The notes beneath the pieces were generated by a model, which was not told the origin of the DNA, made no database searches, and was given only the letters and a program-made list of their open reading frames with translations. From Akkermansia muciniphila (GTDB taxonomy: Bacteria > Verrucomicrobiota > Verrucomicrobiia > Opitutales > Opitutaceae): a DNA stretch of 64,000 bases. This document shows, one piece after another, positions 8,701-16,258 of this stretch (the stretch's first letter is position 1; each line of letters starts with the position of its first letter). The stretch covers positions 25,378 to 89,377 of the forward strand of contig CAMCZZ010000014.1 in the NCBI GenBank assembly GCA_945888375.1, read 5' to 3'. The position numbers were made by a program, and so were the translations under genes.

Positions 8701-9355
8701 AACCGTTCCATTGCGTAATGTGTTCTTCCGCTTTCCTCAAACGGCTCCCGATCTGGGTGTGAATTACGGGACATGGAAGGGTAACCTAGCTAACGGTGTA
8801 GCCAATGTTCGGCGGACGGCCAGTTACCGAGGTGGGGTGCGTGAGCTAACCAACGCACAGATTGATAGTCTTGCGCTAAACGTTGTGGCGACGCTCAGAG
8901 CTCGAGGTAGTCCCTTTGAATCTGTAACCCAGTTCGTGGATGCGGGAGTCCTACAAGACGCGATTGACGCGGTTGCCAGTATCAATGCGCCAAATCCCAG
9001 CAATGCTTTGCCCGAAGGGTCGGCTGCGTATCTGAGCCAAGGCGACATCCTTGAGCTTATCGGGCACCGGCTTTTTGCCCGGTCCGACACTTTTATCATT
9101 CGGGTCTATGGCGATGTGACGGAACCCACGGTGTTTACCCGGGGTAGCGACTCCGCCCATGAAGTGCCGAAAGTGACGTCGCGCGTCTGGCTCGAGGCCA
9201 CGGTGCAGCGCACTCCAATCAAACACCCCACTGCGGATGATCCGGACGACAACATGACCCCGACCAATCCCGCCGGCGCTCCTTTGCAGGTGGGCAACTT
9301 TGGGCGGCAGTTCCGGATTCTCAGCATCCGCTGGCTGCGACCTGACGAGGTATAA
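5756..9355 (+). CDS. Giant GspK/PilX-like membrane-anchored protein (Verru_Chthon cassette A-like)
   Basis: About 1199 residues. The N-terminus reads ERGIALLVTILLLSFLVLLLVAM (hydrophobic 19-41), the RGxALL(V) start seen in GspK and PilX proteins, without a Glu at +5. It is followed by RVESKVAANHDTVAQARQNALLGLNVALGKLQ, the extended helix. I chose ATG 5756 because it follows the J-like stop directly. Classical GspK is about 330 residues, so this is more than three times larger, with a long periplasmic or extracellular body poor in recognised motifs. It is the last cassette gene. Size and position suit the TIGR family Verru_Chthon cassette protein A, an assignment made from memory. It may cap the pseudopilus or act as a surface protein. 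Confidence 0.75.
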   Translation: MPAMPLRPRSFLRVKPERGIALLVTILLLSFLVLLLVAMSSLVRVESKVAANHDTVAQARQNALLGLNVALGKLQETAGPDQRITATADLVFNNPDQKNLTGVWIPGNANPITWLVNGNEDLRGQTPTISPNSASVDKTLSTTRIFDVADETITVTGHPIHSPAGLRRYDDSLPPAEIFAPGGAGVFRFGDGHVYLLGNGSLDIDPSPAEPNYPTGSVLGNSYKHAIDERVIVRKSPIIVDGAKLPGRDPGPTATPTPYTVGHYAYWVGDAGVKASLSAANRYDQVNHDDSTAAGDGVDYEVAAGAGALTPDYVARKLLNGMQLQGNRYDLLLRPGPGADDIFVSENHPSFLRDKANGTVSSVDRLLAYGIVVHPDGRDYIQRLESASQYPYLSQLLYANPAIALPNREDYEAVIGHRLKQLFHDVTPQTYGVLTNMRLGGLRYDLSYLGRAKYNAVADYNSAVTAIDADSSLSAADVNNLVSGLETFANVWRPSKVSAGQGTQPVDPSTKHGLLRLQVPLVAPPSAQFSIVGGSTSYPLVPVISELSVIGTFKSDGDGALRVGMAGEVELWNPYNAELYIPPTQSLRFNLDVVRAGTLLLQDIAVEDTGNGFSDVVSLARTLGWNGTDPDFSVTVNLTGGSPAANLRRWGPGRISKWSFTLLANDTFGLTTSALKLGGYTINASDFSINHTNAANTLLNVKLVLRNAGADSNLYSLENVILAAVGSSVQTNLFQFYLRLNEDTDYTGTAWLAQMNPLGPTVGARAGGGIDPTCSVKPIIDSGTPAAPGLDSPTTNLLLLNDTTAGATPVILADVPRQDVVGIGALRHLVVNPAASTRTNSIATKGAGNPNNIFEDFFVSTVPGDQNAWGLKSGDPLPNSSMVVFDPAPGGNSPLNDLWSGDTTPPVNPTLKGLQSEASAQYLLVKDAFNINSTSVSAWRALLGGVLPTLADNAVSHDYDWAAASFDLRANWRYFEGPGTDTTVPLRNVFFRFPQTAPDLGVNYGTWKGNLANGVANVRRTASYRGGVRELTNAQIDSLALNVVATLRARGSPFESVTQFVDAGVLQDAIDAVASINAPNPSNALPEGSAAYLSQGDILELIGHRLFARSDTFIIRVYGDVTEPTVFTRGSDSAHEVPKVTSRVWLEATVQRTPIKHPTADDPDDNMTPTNPAGAPLQVGNFGRQFRILSIRWLRPDEV

Positions 9356-9461
9356 TTGTCGGGAGCAGGGAGTTTTTTGTTTTTAAACCAAACACCGACT
9401 TTGGTCGCCGCGATCTGGCGCAACCTGGCGGGTATCTGGGTTTAAAGGCTCCACGGCGCCG

Positions 9462-9797
9462 TGCGTCGTTGCAGCCGCCGGCTGCATCGTTGCACCGGAA
9501 TCGTGCACCGTTGTTGCCGGCCGGTGCATCGATGCGGTCGGCGGGTGCATCGTTCTTGCGGCCCGGTGCATCGTTTTAACGGATTTGTGCATCGTTCCTG
9601 TCGTCCGCTGCATCGTTGTAGCGGGCCGCCGCATCGTTGTAGCCGGCCGGTGCATCGTTGTAGTCGCCGACTGCATCGTTGTTGCGGACGGCTGCATCGT
9701 TGTAGTCGCCCGGTGCATCGTTGCTGTCGGCCGGTGCATCGTTGCAGCCGGCGAGTGCATCGATGCGGTCGGCGGGTGCATCGTTCTTGTCGCGGAC
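9462..9797. repeat. Tandem array, 16 units of 21 bp
   Basis: Sixteen units start at 9462 and every 21 bases to 9777 with no phase slip. The first nine bases are nearly invariant (TGCATCGTT); the other twelve vary around a G/C-rich consensus. One unit starts CGCATCG and two have TGCATCGAT. Read in one plus-strand frame the array encodes heptads of the type VHRCSRP; on the minus strand it encodes TMHRPAT-type heptads. Both strands are free of stops across the array, because 21 is a multiple of three, so openness is not evidence of coding. Adjacent unique DNA at 9356-9461 holds no gene I recognise. It lies downstream of the giant pseudopilin gene. Confidence 0.95.
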
Positions 9798-9812
9798 AGC
9801 AACCGGATCGGT

Positions 9813-9834
9813 TTAACCACGAAGGCACGAAGGG
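9813..9834 (+). repeat. Dispersed CACGAAGGCACGAAG-type repeat, copy 1
   Basis: The sequence TTAACCACGAAGGCACGAAG at this site belongs to a family of short intergenic repeats common in environmental bacterial genomes. An inverted copy lies at 10136-10157, so the two bracket about 345 bases containing a gene remnant and a small gene. Confidence 0.7.
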
Positions 9835-9840
9835 CGGAAA

Positions 9841-9945
9841 GTGGTTATAAGGCAGTTGCTCGCCAGGAAGCGGGCGGCGGCGCGACCTCAAGATCTTGCG
9901 GATATCGCGGAGCTTCTTAGTTTAAATCCAGATGAAGGAAGCTAA
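9841..9945 (+). pseudogene. C-terminal remnant of a nucleotidyltransferase
   Basis: One frame reads VVIRQLLARKRAAARPQDL followed by ADIAELLSLNPDEGS and a TAA at 9943-9945. The RxQDLADIAxL ending is how DUF6036/AbiEii-like nucleotidyltransferases end. Nothing upstream continues the protein; the frame runs into the CACGAAG repeat and the 21-bp array. The stop overlaps the start of the next small gene, which suggests that the original pair was an operon. I regard it as the 3' stub of a lost gene. Confidence 0.55.
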
Positions 9946-10147
9946 AGCGACAACCGATTGGTCCTGCGCAGGTTGGACCGAGCACGCCGTGCTTCGGCGG
10001 GAGATCGCCCGGACCATGAGCTTCGCCGACCGCTTAAAGTGGTTGGAAAGCGCAAACCGGTCCGCGCGGTGGTTGCAGGCCGCCCCCGTGGTCGAACCGC
10101 CGCCTTTCGCACGTCGCGGTAAGCAGTCAACCCTCGCGCCTTCGTGA
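9932..10147 (+). CDS. Small hypothetical protein, possible partner of the lost nucleotidyltransferase
   Basis: A 71-residue frame starting MKEAKATTDWSCAGWTEHAV, then MSFADRLKWLESANRSARWL. The DWS/T...M(S/P)..(D)(R/K)L.WLE pattern resembles small proteins that accompany nucleotidyltransferase-type toxins, as I recall them. It overlaps the remnant upstream by 14 bases. The last 20 residues are low complexity and run into the inverted CACGAAG repeat, so the natural C-terminus may have been replaced. It could still be an expressed antitoxin-like protein. Confidence 0.45.
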   Translation: MKEAKATTDWSCAGWTEHAVLRREIARTMSFADRLKWLESANRSARWLQAAPVVEPPPFARRGKQSTLAPS

Positions 10148-10157
10148 CTTCGTGGTT
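10136..10157 (-). repeat. Dispersed CACGAAG-type repeat, copy 2 (inverted)
   Basis: The minus strand reads AACCACGAAGTCACGAAGGC, matching copy 1 at 9813-9834 with one difference in the core. Together they form an inverted pair. Confidence 0.7.
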
Positions 10158-10192
10158 CGCACCGGTGCGGGAGACGACACGGATGATCTTTT

Positions 10193-10220
10193 GAAGCACG
10201 AAGACGCAAAGGCGCGAAGG
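10193..10220 (+). repeat. Dispersed CACGAAGACGCAAAGGCGCGAAG-type repeat, copy 3
   Basis: The core CACGAAGACGCAAAGGCGCG is another variant of the same short repeat family, direct with copy 1. The remaining bases up to the transporter start at 10366 hold no gene I recognise. Confidence 0.6.
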
Positions 10221-10365
10221 TCCGAGGAAGATTCCGGAAATAGAAATACGCTTTAGTCCGGCCTTGGCGCCTTCCTCCTGCCTTCGGCGGTCTGGCGACC
10301 CTTTGTGGTTCCCGGTTTGTCCTTTGCCTTGCCCGGCGGGGCGGTTTGGCACGAACGTCGCGGGT

Positions 10366-10944
10366 ATGTCTGAACGCGCCGCCATCCCATCCCTTACCGC
10401 CCGTGCCGGGTTTGCCTTGGCCATGGCTGCGGTCGTGGGGGTATCCAACTGGCTGGTCCAGTATCCCATCAATGACTACCTGACTTGGGGGGCGTTTTCC
10501 TACCCGATCGCCTTTTTGGTCTCGGATGTCTGCAACCGCTGCTTCGGGCCGGGCCGCGCCCGGGAGGTCGCTTTCGTCGGGTTCGCGGTCGGCATCGGGC
10601 TCTCGCTCTGGCTTGCCAGCGTGCAAATCGCGGCCGCCTCCGGCACGGCTTTTCTCGTCGCCCAGCTCCTGGATGTGGCGGTGTTTAACCGGCTGCGCCG
10701 CGCCTCTTGGTGGAAGGCTCCCCTGTGGGGGTCGGTGAGCGCCTCCATCCTCGACACGGCGATCTTTTTTTCCATCGCCTTCCACGGCACCGGGGTGCCC
10801 TGGCTGCCGCTGGCGGGGGGGGACCTGGTTGCCAAGCTCCTCATGGCCGTGCTCCTGCTCGCGCCCTACCGCGCGCTGGTGCGGCGTTTCCTGCCTGAGG
10901 CGTTCCCGTTGAACGGGGCATCCCGACCGGTTGTTTCCGCCTGA
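10366..10944 (+). CDS. yhhQ: Queuosine precursor transporter (VUT/YhhQ family)
   Basis: A 192-residue protein of about six membrane segments. The start ...GVSNWLVQYPIN-DYLTWGAFSYPIAFLVSDVCNR, then GPGRAREV, is the YhhQ/VUT signature. The family imports queuosine precursors such as preQ0/preQ1 (YhhQ in E. coli). I chose ATG 10366 over the longer frame opening at TTG 10264, because the added residues are non-conserved and overlap repeat DNA. It is followed after 33 bases by ribokinase, an unrelated function, so co-transcription may be coincidental. Annotation is firm at family level; the exact substrate is not. Confidence 0.85.
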   Translation: MSERAAIPSLTARAGFALAMAAVVGVSNWLVQYPINDYLTWGAFSYPIAFLVSDVCNRCFGPGRAREVAFVGFAVGIGLSLWLASVQIAAASGTAFLVAQLLDVAVFNRLRRASWWKAPLWGSVSASILDTAIFFSIAFHGTGVPWLPLAGGDLVAKLLMAVLLLAPYRALVRRFLPEAFPLNGASRPVVSA

Positions 10945-10977
10945 GCGACAGCTCGTCGTTCGCCTCCCTTTTTCACC

Positions 10978-11961
10978 ATGTCCACCGTCCCCTCGGTCGT
11001 CGTTGTCGGCAGCTACGTGCAGGATCTCACCTGGCGGTGTGCCGCCTTTCCCGCCGCCGGGCAGACCACACTCGGCGTCTTCGCCACCGGTCCCGGCGGG
11101 AAGGGCTCCAACCAAGCGGTGGCGGCGGGGCGGGCGGGAGCCGACGTGCTTTTCGTCGGGGCGGTCGGGGCGGATGCCTTTGCGGCCGTGGCGCAGGCTT
11201 TTTATACGGAGAACCAGATCGCGGCGCGCTTCGTGGCCAAGCCCCGCCTCGCCACCGGCACCGCCGCCATCCTGGTGGATGACGCCGGTCAAAACGAAAT
11301 CGTGGTCGCCCTCGGCGCCAATGCCGCCCTCGCTCCGCGCGATCTGCCGCCGGCGTTGTTCAAGGGTGCGAAACTCGTGGTCACCCAGCTCGAGACGAGT
11401 CTCGTCGCCGTCGCCCATACCCTCCGCACCGCCCGCCGCGCCGGCGCCGCCACCCTGCTCAATCCCGCGCCGATGCGGCCTGATTTTAACCCCGCCCTGC
11501 TGCGCGACGTCTCCATCCTCGTCCCCAACGAAACCGAATTTGTCGCCTTGGTGAACCTCCTCGGGCTCGCGCCCCGGAAAGCCGCCTACACCGAGGCGGC
11601 GCTCGCCGCCGAAGCGCCCGCCGCCTTGCAAGCGCTTTGCCGCCGCCTCGGCCCACCGGTCGTGATCGTGACGCTCGGCAAACGCGGTTGTTTCGTGTCC
11701 CGCGCCGAGGGCGGAGAACTGATCCCCGGCCACGTGGTGAAAGTGGTGGATACCACCGGCGCGGGCGATGCCTTCGTCGGCGGGTTTGCCCACGGGTTTG
11801 TGCAACACGAGGGCGATATAGCCGCCGCCGCACGCGTGGGCCAGGCCGTCGCCGCCCTGTCTGTGACCAAGGCGGGCACCGCGCCGGGCATGCCGACCGC
11901 GCGTGAGCTGGCGCGGTTTTTGAAAATCCGGCCCAGCCCGTCCGCCGCCACCCTTTCATGA
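10978..11961 (+). CDS. rbsK: Ribokinase (PfkB family)
   Basis: A 327-residue PfkB-fold sugar kinase. GPGGKGSNQAVAAGRAG near residues 38-55 is the N-terminal PfkB signature; VPNETE near 181 and DTTGAGDAFVGG near 258 give the C-terminal signature with the catalytic Asp in GAGDAF. The length and NxxGxKGxNQA pattern fit ribokinase rather than fructokinase. It would phosphorylate ribose or deoxyribose using ATP. The gene overlaps deoC by four bases (ATGA), so a pathway feeding phosphorylated deoxyribose to the aldolase is likely; whether the substrate is ribose or deoxyribose cannot be read from sequence. Confidence 0.9.
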   Translation: MSTVPSVVVVGSYVQDLTWRCAAFPAAGQTTLGVFATGPGGKGSNQAVAAGRAGADVLFVGAVGADAFAAVAQAFYTENQIAARFVAKPRLATGTAAILVDDAGQNEIVVALGANAALAPRDLPPALFKGAKLVVTQLETSLVAVAHTLRTARRAGAATLLNPAPMRPDFNPALLRDVSILVPNETEFVALVNLLGLAPRKAAYTEAALAAEAPAALQALCRRLGPPVVIVTLGKRGCFVSRAEGGELIPGHVVKVVDTTGAGDAFVGGFAHGFVQHEGDIAAAARVGQAVAALSVTKAGTAPGMPTARELARFLKIRPSPSAATLS

Positions 11962-12656
11962 ACCTCACCCCTGCCCAGCTCGCCGCCACGCTCGACTCGA
12001 CTAACCTCCGGCTCGATGCCTCTGCCGCCGACATCACCGCTCTCTGCCACGAAGCCGCCGCGCACCGCTTTGCCTGCGTGATGATCTACCCGGCCTCCGT
12101 GCGGCACGCTGCCGGGGTGCTGGCCGGCACCGGCATCAAGATCGGCACGGTCATCGGCTTTCCCAGCGGCCGTTTTTCCACCGAGGCCAAGGCGGCCGAG
12201 CTCGACGCCATGCACGCCGCAGGGGCCGAGGAGGTGGACATCGTGATGAACTACGCCGCGCTGCGCGACGGTGCCACGGGTGCAGTCGCCGCCGAGCTCC
12301 GCACCCTGACCCAGCGCGCCCAGGGTCACGGCCAGCTCGTGAAGATCATCGTCGAGACTTGCTACCTGGATGCCGAGCAACGCCTCGAAGCCCTCCGCCT
12401 TTGCGAAGAGGCCGGAGTCGAGTTTATCAAGACCTCCACCGGCTTTGGCAGCGCCGGCGCCAAGGTCGAGCACATCGCCGCCTGGGCCGCCGCCCGCCGT
12501 GGTGGCATCCGCATCAAAGCTTCCGGCGGCATCAAAACCCTCGCCGACGCCCGCGCCTTGCTCGATGCCGGTGCGGTCCGTCTCGGCACCAGCAGCGCTG
12601 CCGCCATCGTAGCCGAGCTCACCGGCGGCGCGGCGGCCGCCGCCGGTGGTTATTGA
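11958..12656 (+). CDS. deoC: Deoxyribose-phosphate aldolase
   Basis: A 232-residue TIM-barrel class I aldolase. FIKTSTGFG near residue 156 carries the Schiff-base lysine, and IKASGGIKT near 185 holds the second essential lysine. An early acidic motif EVDIVMNYA near 94 is also typical. It splits 2-deoxyribose-5-phosphate into acetaldehyde and glyceraldehyde-3-phosphate in the cytoplasm. It is translationally coupled to the ribokinase gene, giving a compact deoxyribose or nucleoside catabolism operon. A thymidine-phosphorylase-like gene lies about 12 kb away. Confidence 0.95.
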   Translation: MNLTPAQLAATLDSTNLRLDASAADITALCHEAAAHRFACVMIYPASVRHAAGVLAGTGIKIGTVIGFPSGRFSTEAKAAELDAMHAAGAEEVDIVMNYAALRDGATGAVAAELRTLTQRAQGHGQLVKIIVETCYLDAEQRLEALRLCEEAGVEFIKTSTGFGSAGAKVEHIAAWAAARRGGIRIKASGGIKTLADARALLDAGAVRLGTSSAAAIVAELTGGAAAAAGGY

Positions 12657-12704
12657 GCCGGCGGTCGGCTTGACCGCTGAAAAAGGCACACCCAAGGTAA
12701 CTCC

Positions 12705-12914
12705 ATGCCATCGGTCACCATCACCCTCAAGGTTTCGGCCGTCCGTAAGAAGGCGCTGCAAGCCCAGGCGAAGCGCGCGAAAAAGAGTCTAAACGCCTAC
12801 GTGCTTGAACGCGTGGAGAACTCCTCGGTCGATTGGGATGCGTTTCTGAAAACCCTGCCGCCCCTGGAGCACCCGCCCGGGGTGCCCACCGACCTCTCCA
12901 CCCGCGAGTGGTGA
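12705..12914 (+). CDS. Ribbon-helix-helix-like antitoxin
   Basis: A 69-residue protein: an N-terminal beta segment (MPSVTITLKVS) followed by basic helices (RKKALQAQAKRAKKSLNAYVLERVE), the layout of RHH antitoxins such as CopG/VapB types. The acidic, proline-rich C-terminus (PPLEHPPGVPTDLSTREW) would be the toxin-binding tail. The stop overlaps the start of the PIN gene by one base. It probably binds and represses its own promoter with the toxin, as known for VapBC. No operator could be identified with confidence. Confidence 0.75.
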   Translation: MPSVTITLKVSAVRKKALQAQAKRAKKSLNAYVLERVENSSVDWDAFLKTLPPLEHPPGVPTDLSTREW

Positions 12915-13339
12915 TGGCCTCGCCCTCTCCCCGCTACCTAGTGGACGCCGGCCCTTTGGTCGCCGCCTATCTGCCGCGCGATTCGCATCATGCCTGGAGC
13001 CGGGCCGTCATGCAGGGCACTGGCGCGGTGCTTTACACGACCGAGACGATCCTCGCCGAGGCCGCCCATTTCCTGAAACCGGCCCCGCGTTCCCTCCATG
13101 CGTTGATCACCACCGTCCATTCGGGAATGATCCGTCTGATCTCCCTCTTCCCCGTGCACCTGCCCCGCGTCGCGGAGCTCATTCGTGACTACCCCGGTCG
13201 CGCCGATCTCGGTGACGCCTCGCTCGTGGTGCTCTCCGAACTGCATCCGCGCGCCACCCTCATCACCATCGATCAACGCGATTTCAGCGTTTACCGCCGC
13301 GCCGGCGGCAAACCCGTGCCCTGCCTTTTCCCCTCTTGA
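12914..13339 (+). CDS. PIN domain ribonuclease toxin (VapC-like)
   Basis: A 141-residue PIN protein. It begins [19 protein letters not shown] with the first catalytic Asp (DAGPLVA), has [11 protein letters not shown] with the conserved Glu, [10 protein letters not shown] with the third acidic group, and a final TIDQRDF segment with the fourth Asp. All four acidic positions expected for the metal site appear present. I chose the ATG at 12914 (TGATG junction with the antitoxin). VapC toxins cleave RNA, often tRNA or rRNA. The 3' end overlaps the next gene, a helicase, by four bases (TTGA), which is unusual for a toxin-antitoxin pair. Confidence 0.8.
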   Translation: MASPSPRYLVDAGPLVAAYLPRDSHHAWSRAVMQGTGAVLYTTETILAEAAHFLKPAPRSLHALITTVHSGMIRLISLFPVHLPRVAELIRDYPGRADLGDASLVVLSELHPRATLITIDQRDFSVYRRAGGKPVPCLFPS

Positions 13340-15951
13340 ACACGCCCGCTTCCGCTGCCGCCCCGCCCCTCGCCCCGCCTACGCTCGCCGAGGCGGCGAA
13401 CGACGATCTGCTGCTCTCGCGCTTCCTCGACGCCGTGGCGGCCAAGGGCCTCTCGCTCTACGCCGAGCAGGAGGAGGCAATCCTCGAACTTCTCGCCGGC
13501 CGTCACGTCATCCTGAATACGCCCACCGGCTCGGGGAAATCCCTCGTCGCTGCGGCCGCCCACTTCTTCGCCCTCGCGCGCGGCAAGCGCTCCGTTTACA
13601 CCTGTCCGATCAAGGCGTTGGTGAATGAAAAGTTCCTGTCGCTCTGCCGCGATTTCGGCCCGGAGCACGTCGGCATGATGACCGGCGACGCCACCGTGAA
13701 CGCCGCTGCGCCCATCCTGTGCTGCACCGCCGAGATCCTCGCCAACCAGGCCCTCGCCCGTGGCGACGATGCCCGCCTCGCGGTGGTCATCATGGACGAG
13801 TTTCACTACTACTCCGACCAGGAACGCGGCGTCGCCTGGCAGGTGCCGCTGCTCGCCCTCGCCCGCAGCCGCTTCTTGCTCATGTCCGCCACTCTCGGCG
13901 ACACCCGGACCATCGAGCGCGAGGTCGAGCGCGTCACCGGCGCGCCCCTGGTTGTGGTGCGCAGCGACCGCCGCCCGGTGCCGCTGCACTTCGAGTGGTC
14001 CGAGACTCCGCTGGCCGAGCGGGTGGCGCAACTCGTGACCGAGCGCCGCGCGCCCGCCTACCTCGTCCACTTCACCCAGCGCGCCGCCGCCGAGACCGCC
14101 CAGAACCTGATGAGCCTCGCGCTCTGCTCGAAGGAGGAAAAGGCCGCCCTCGCCGACGCCCTCGCTGGCGCCCGCTTTACCAGCCCTTACGGCAAGGAGT
14201 TGAAACGCTGGCTGCGCCACGGCATCGGCCTGCACCACGCCGGCCTCCTCCCGCGCTACCGCATTCTCGTGGAACAACTCGCGCAGAAGGGCCTGCTCAA
14301 GCTCATCTGCGGCACGGACACGCTCGGCGTGGGCATCAATGTGCCCCTGCGCACCGTCGTCTTCACCCAGCTCTGGAAATACGGCGGCGCGAAGGCCTCC
14401 ACTCTCAGCGTGCGAGACTTCCGCCAGATCGCCGGCCGCGCCGGGCGCAAGGGCTACGACGATGTCGGCTACGTCGTGGTGCAGGCTCCCGAGTGGGTGA
14501 TCGAGAATTTGCGGGCCGAGCAAAAGGCCGCCGCCGATCCGTCGAAGAAAAAGAAACTCGTCAAACAATCCGCCCCCGAGGGCGCCATCGGCTGGGACCG
14601 CAAGACCCTCGAACGCCTCCAGACCGCGCCGGCCGAGCCGCTGGTGTCACGGTTTTCGGTTTCCCACGGCATGCTTCTTCAGGTCCTCTCGCGCGACGCC
14701 GACGGCTGCCGCGAGATGCGGCGACTCATCGCCGACAGCCACGAGCCGCCCGCGAAGAAAAACGCCCATCGCCGCCGCTCCTGGCAGTTGTTTCGCGCTC
14801 TGCTCGACCGCGGTATCGTCTCCCTCATCCCCCGCCAGCCCTCCGGCCGCCGCCTGCAGGTCAACCTCGCCCTGCAGGACGATTTTTCCCTGCACCAGGC
14901 GCTCTCGCTCTACCTCATCGACACGGTGCAGAAGCTCGATCGCGAGTCGCCCGACTACGCGCTGGATGTGCTCACGCTCTGCGAGGCCATCGTCGAGGAC
15001 CCCGAGGTGATTCTCCGGGCCCAGGTGAGCCGGGCCAAGGGTGACGAGATCAACCGCCTCAAGGCCGAGGGCGTGCCCTACGAGGAGCGCATGGAGAAGA
15101 TCGAGGGCATCGAGCACCCCAAGCCGCTGCGCGAGTTTCTCTACGAGACGTTCAACGCCTTCGCCGCCGCCCATCCTTGGGTGGGACAGGAGAATGTGCG
15201 GCCCAAGAGCATCGCCCGCGAGATGCACGAGCGTTGGATGAGTTTTGCCGACTACGTGCGCGACTACGGGCTGGAGCGGGCCGAGGGGCTGGTGCTGCGC
15301 CACCTCATGCAGGTGTGGAAGGTGCTCGCCCAGACGGTGCCGCTTTCGGCCAAAACCGAGCCCGTGCTGGAGCTGGAGACGATGTTCGAGGCGCTGGTGC
15401 GGGGCATCGACTCCAGCCTGATTGACGAGTGGGAACGCCTGCAGGCCGGCGAGGCGCCGGCGCCGGTGCCAACCGAGGATGCGGCAGCGTTGGTGGCCGC
15501 TAAATTCGGCTCCGGCCCGCGTGAGCTCACGCGCGATCCGGTGGCGTTGAAGCGGGCGGTGCGCGTGGCCATCCACCTGGTTTTGCAGGATGCCGCCGCG
15601 CGCGACTGGGAGGCCTGCGCCGCCCGGGTGTTGCCCGGCGAAGTCACCGACGAAGTGGTCGCGGCCGAGGCGAAGCGGCTGGAAAAAGCGTTCGCCGCGC
15701 ATGCCGAGGCGCGCGTCCGCTTCCGGCTCGATCCGGCCGGGCGGGCGGCGGAGCACACCCACTTCGACGAGGCTGAATTTGGCGCGGCGGAGTGGCGCGT
15801 GGCGCAGGTGCTGGTCGATCCCGAGGAGGTCAACGACTGGGAGGCCGGCTTCGTGCTCGACCTCGCCGCGACCCGCGCGAGCGGCCGGGTGGAGCTGCGG
15901 CTGGTGGGGGTCGGTGAGACCGGCTCAGAACCAAGCGTGGCCGGGGGCTAG
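13336..15951 (+). CDS. Ski2-like DEAD/DEAH-box RNA helicase with DUF3516-like C-terminus
   Basis: An 871-residue superfamily 2 helicase. PTGSGKS near 63-69 is Walker A, MDEFHYY near 153-159 is Walker B, SATLGDT near 184-190 is motif III, and [10 protein letters not shown] near 360-370 is motif VI. The DEFH box and the long helical C-terminus (EDPEVIL...[12 protein letters not shown]) fit bacterial Ski2-like helicases annotated DUF3516, thought to act on RNA. Start is TTG at 13336, inside the PIN stop; no ATG lies nearby in frame. The 3' end overlaps a minus-strand gene by about 27 bases. Coupling with the PIN gene hints at co-translation. Confidence 0.85.
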   Translation: MNTPASAAAPPLAPPTLAEAANDDLLLSRFLDAVAAKGLSLYAEQEEAILELLAGRHVILNTPTGSGKSLVAAAAHFFALARGKRSVYTCPIKALVNEKFLSLCRDFGPEHVGMMTGDATVNAAAPILCCTAEILANQALARGDDARLAVVIMDEFHYYSDQERGVAWQVPLLALARSRFLLMSATLGDTRTIEREVERVTGAPLVVVRSDRRPVPLHFEWSETPLAERVAQLVTERRAPAYLVHFTQRAAAETAQNLMSLALCSKEEKAALADALAGARFTSPYGKELKRWLRHGIGLHHAGLLPRYRILVEQLAQKGLLKLICGTDTLGVGINVPLRTVVFTQLWKYGGAKASTLSVRDFRQIAGRAGRKGYDDVGYVVVQAPEWVIENLRAEQKAAADPSKKKKLVKQSAPEGAIGWDRKTLERLQTAPAEPLVSRFSVSHGMLLQVLSRDADGCREMRRLIADSHEPPAKKNAHRRRSWQLFRALLDRGIVSLIPRQPSGRRLQVNLALQDDFSLHQALSLYLIDTVQKLDRESPDYALDVLTLCEAIVEDPEVILRAQVSRAKGDEINRLKAEGVPYEERMEKIEGIEHPKPLREFLYETFNAFAAAHPWVGQENVRPKSIAREMHERWMSFADYVRDYGLERAEGLVLRHLMQVWKVLAQTVPLSAKTEPVLELETMFEALVRGIDSSLIDEWERLQAGEAPAPVPTEDAAALVAAKFGSGPRELTRDPVALKRAVRVAIHLVLQDAAARDWEACAARVLPGEVTDEVVAAEAKRLEKAFAAHAEARVRFRLDPAGRAAEHTHFDEAEFGAAEWRVAQVLVDPEEVNDWEAGFVLDLAATRASGRVELRLVGVGETGSEPSVAGG

Positions 15952-16224
15952 GGCGAGCACGGCCAGCCAGAGCAAAAGCAGGGCGCCCACGACCAGCCAG
16001 AGCGGGTGCGGCCCGGCACGCAGCGGGCGGCGTGGGGACGCGTTTTCCTCTTCTGAGGCGAAGGCCGCGTCGGGCAGATCGAGCCCGTCGTAACGGGTGT
16101 CGTCCTCGTTCCACCCGGTGCGCTCGTCGGCGCCGCAGTGGGGGCAGGCGGTGGCGCGGGGCGGCACGGCCTCGCCGCAAACCGGGCACTCGGCGGGCGC
16201 GCGGCGGGTCGGAGGGCGGGACAT
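15925..16224 (-). CDS. Zinc-ribbon protein with one C-terminal membrane segment
   Basis: A 99-residue protein. [22 protein letters not shown] near residues 13-34 contains two CxxC knuckles, a zinc ribbon. An acidic linker follows, then [20 protein letters not shown] forms one membrane segment near the C-terminus. It overlaps the 3' end of the helicase gene on the opposite strand. It lies just downstream of the TolC-type gene on the same strand. Function unknown; such small zinc-ribbon membrane proteins are common and not specific. Confidence 0.7.
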   Translation of the reverse strand: MSRPPTRRAPAECPVCGEAVPPRATACPHCGADERTGWNEDDTRYDGLDLPDAAFASEEENASPRRPLRAGPHPLWLVVGALLLLWLAVLALAPGHAWF

Positions 16225-16258
16225 GGGGCGGGCGGAGCCGGAGGGCGGCGGGTCGCGA

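Noticed and set aside
9462..9797. CRISPR array interpretation of the 21-bp repeats
   Set aside because: The invariant part is only nine bases and the variable part twelve, too short for repeats and spacers, and no cas genes are near.
9461..9850. Protein-coding gene across the 21-bp array (129-residue VHRC heptad protein)
   Set aside because: Several frames on both strands are open only because the period is a multiple of three; no start site or homology supports one. Kept as a finding rather than a CDS.
9922..11808. A 628-residue minus-strand open frame across yhhQ and rbsK
   Set aside because: It is a GC-rich shadow: the plus strand has clear YhhQ and PfkB motifs, and the minus protein is low complexity without family character.
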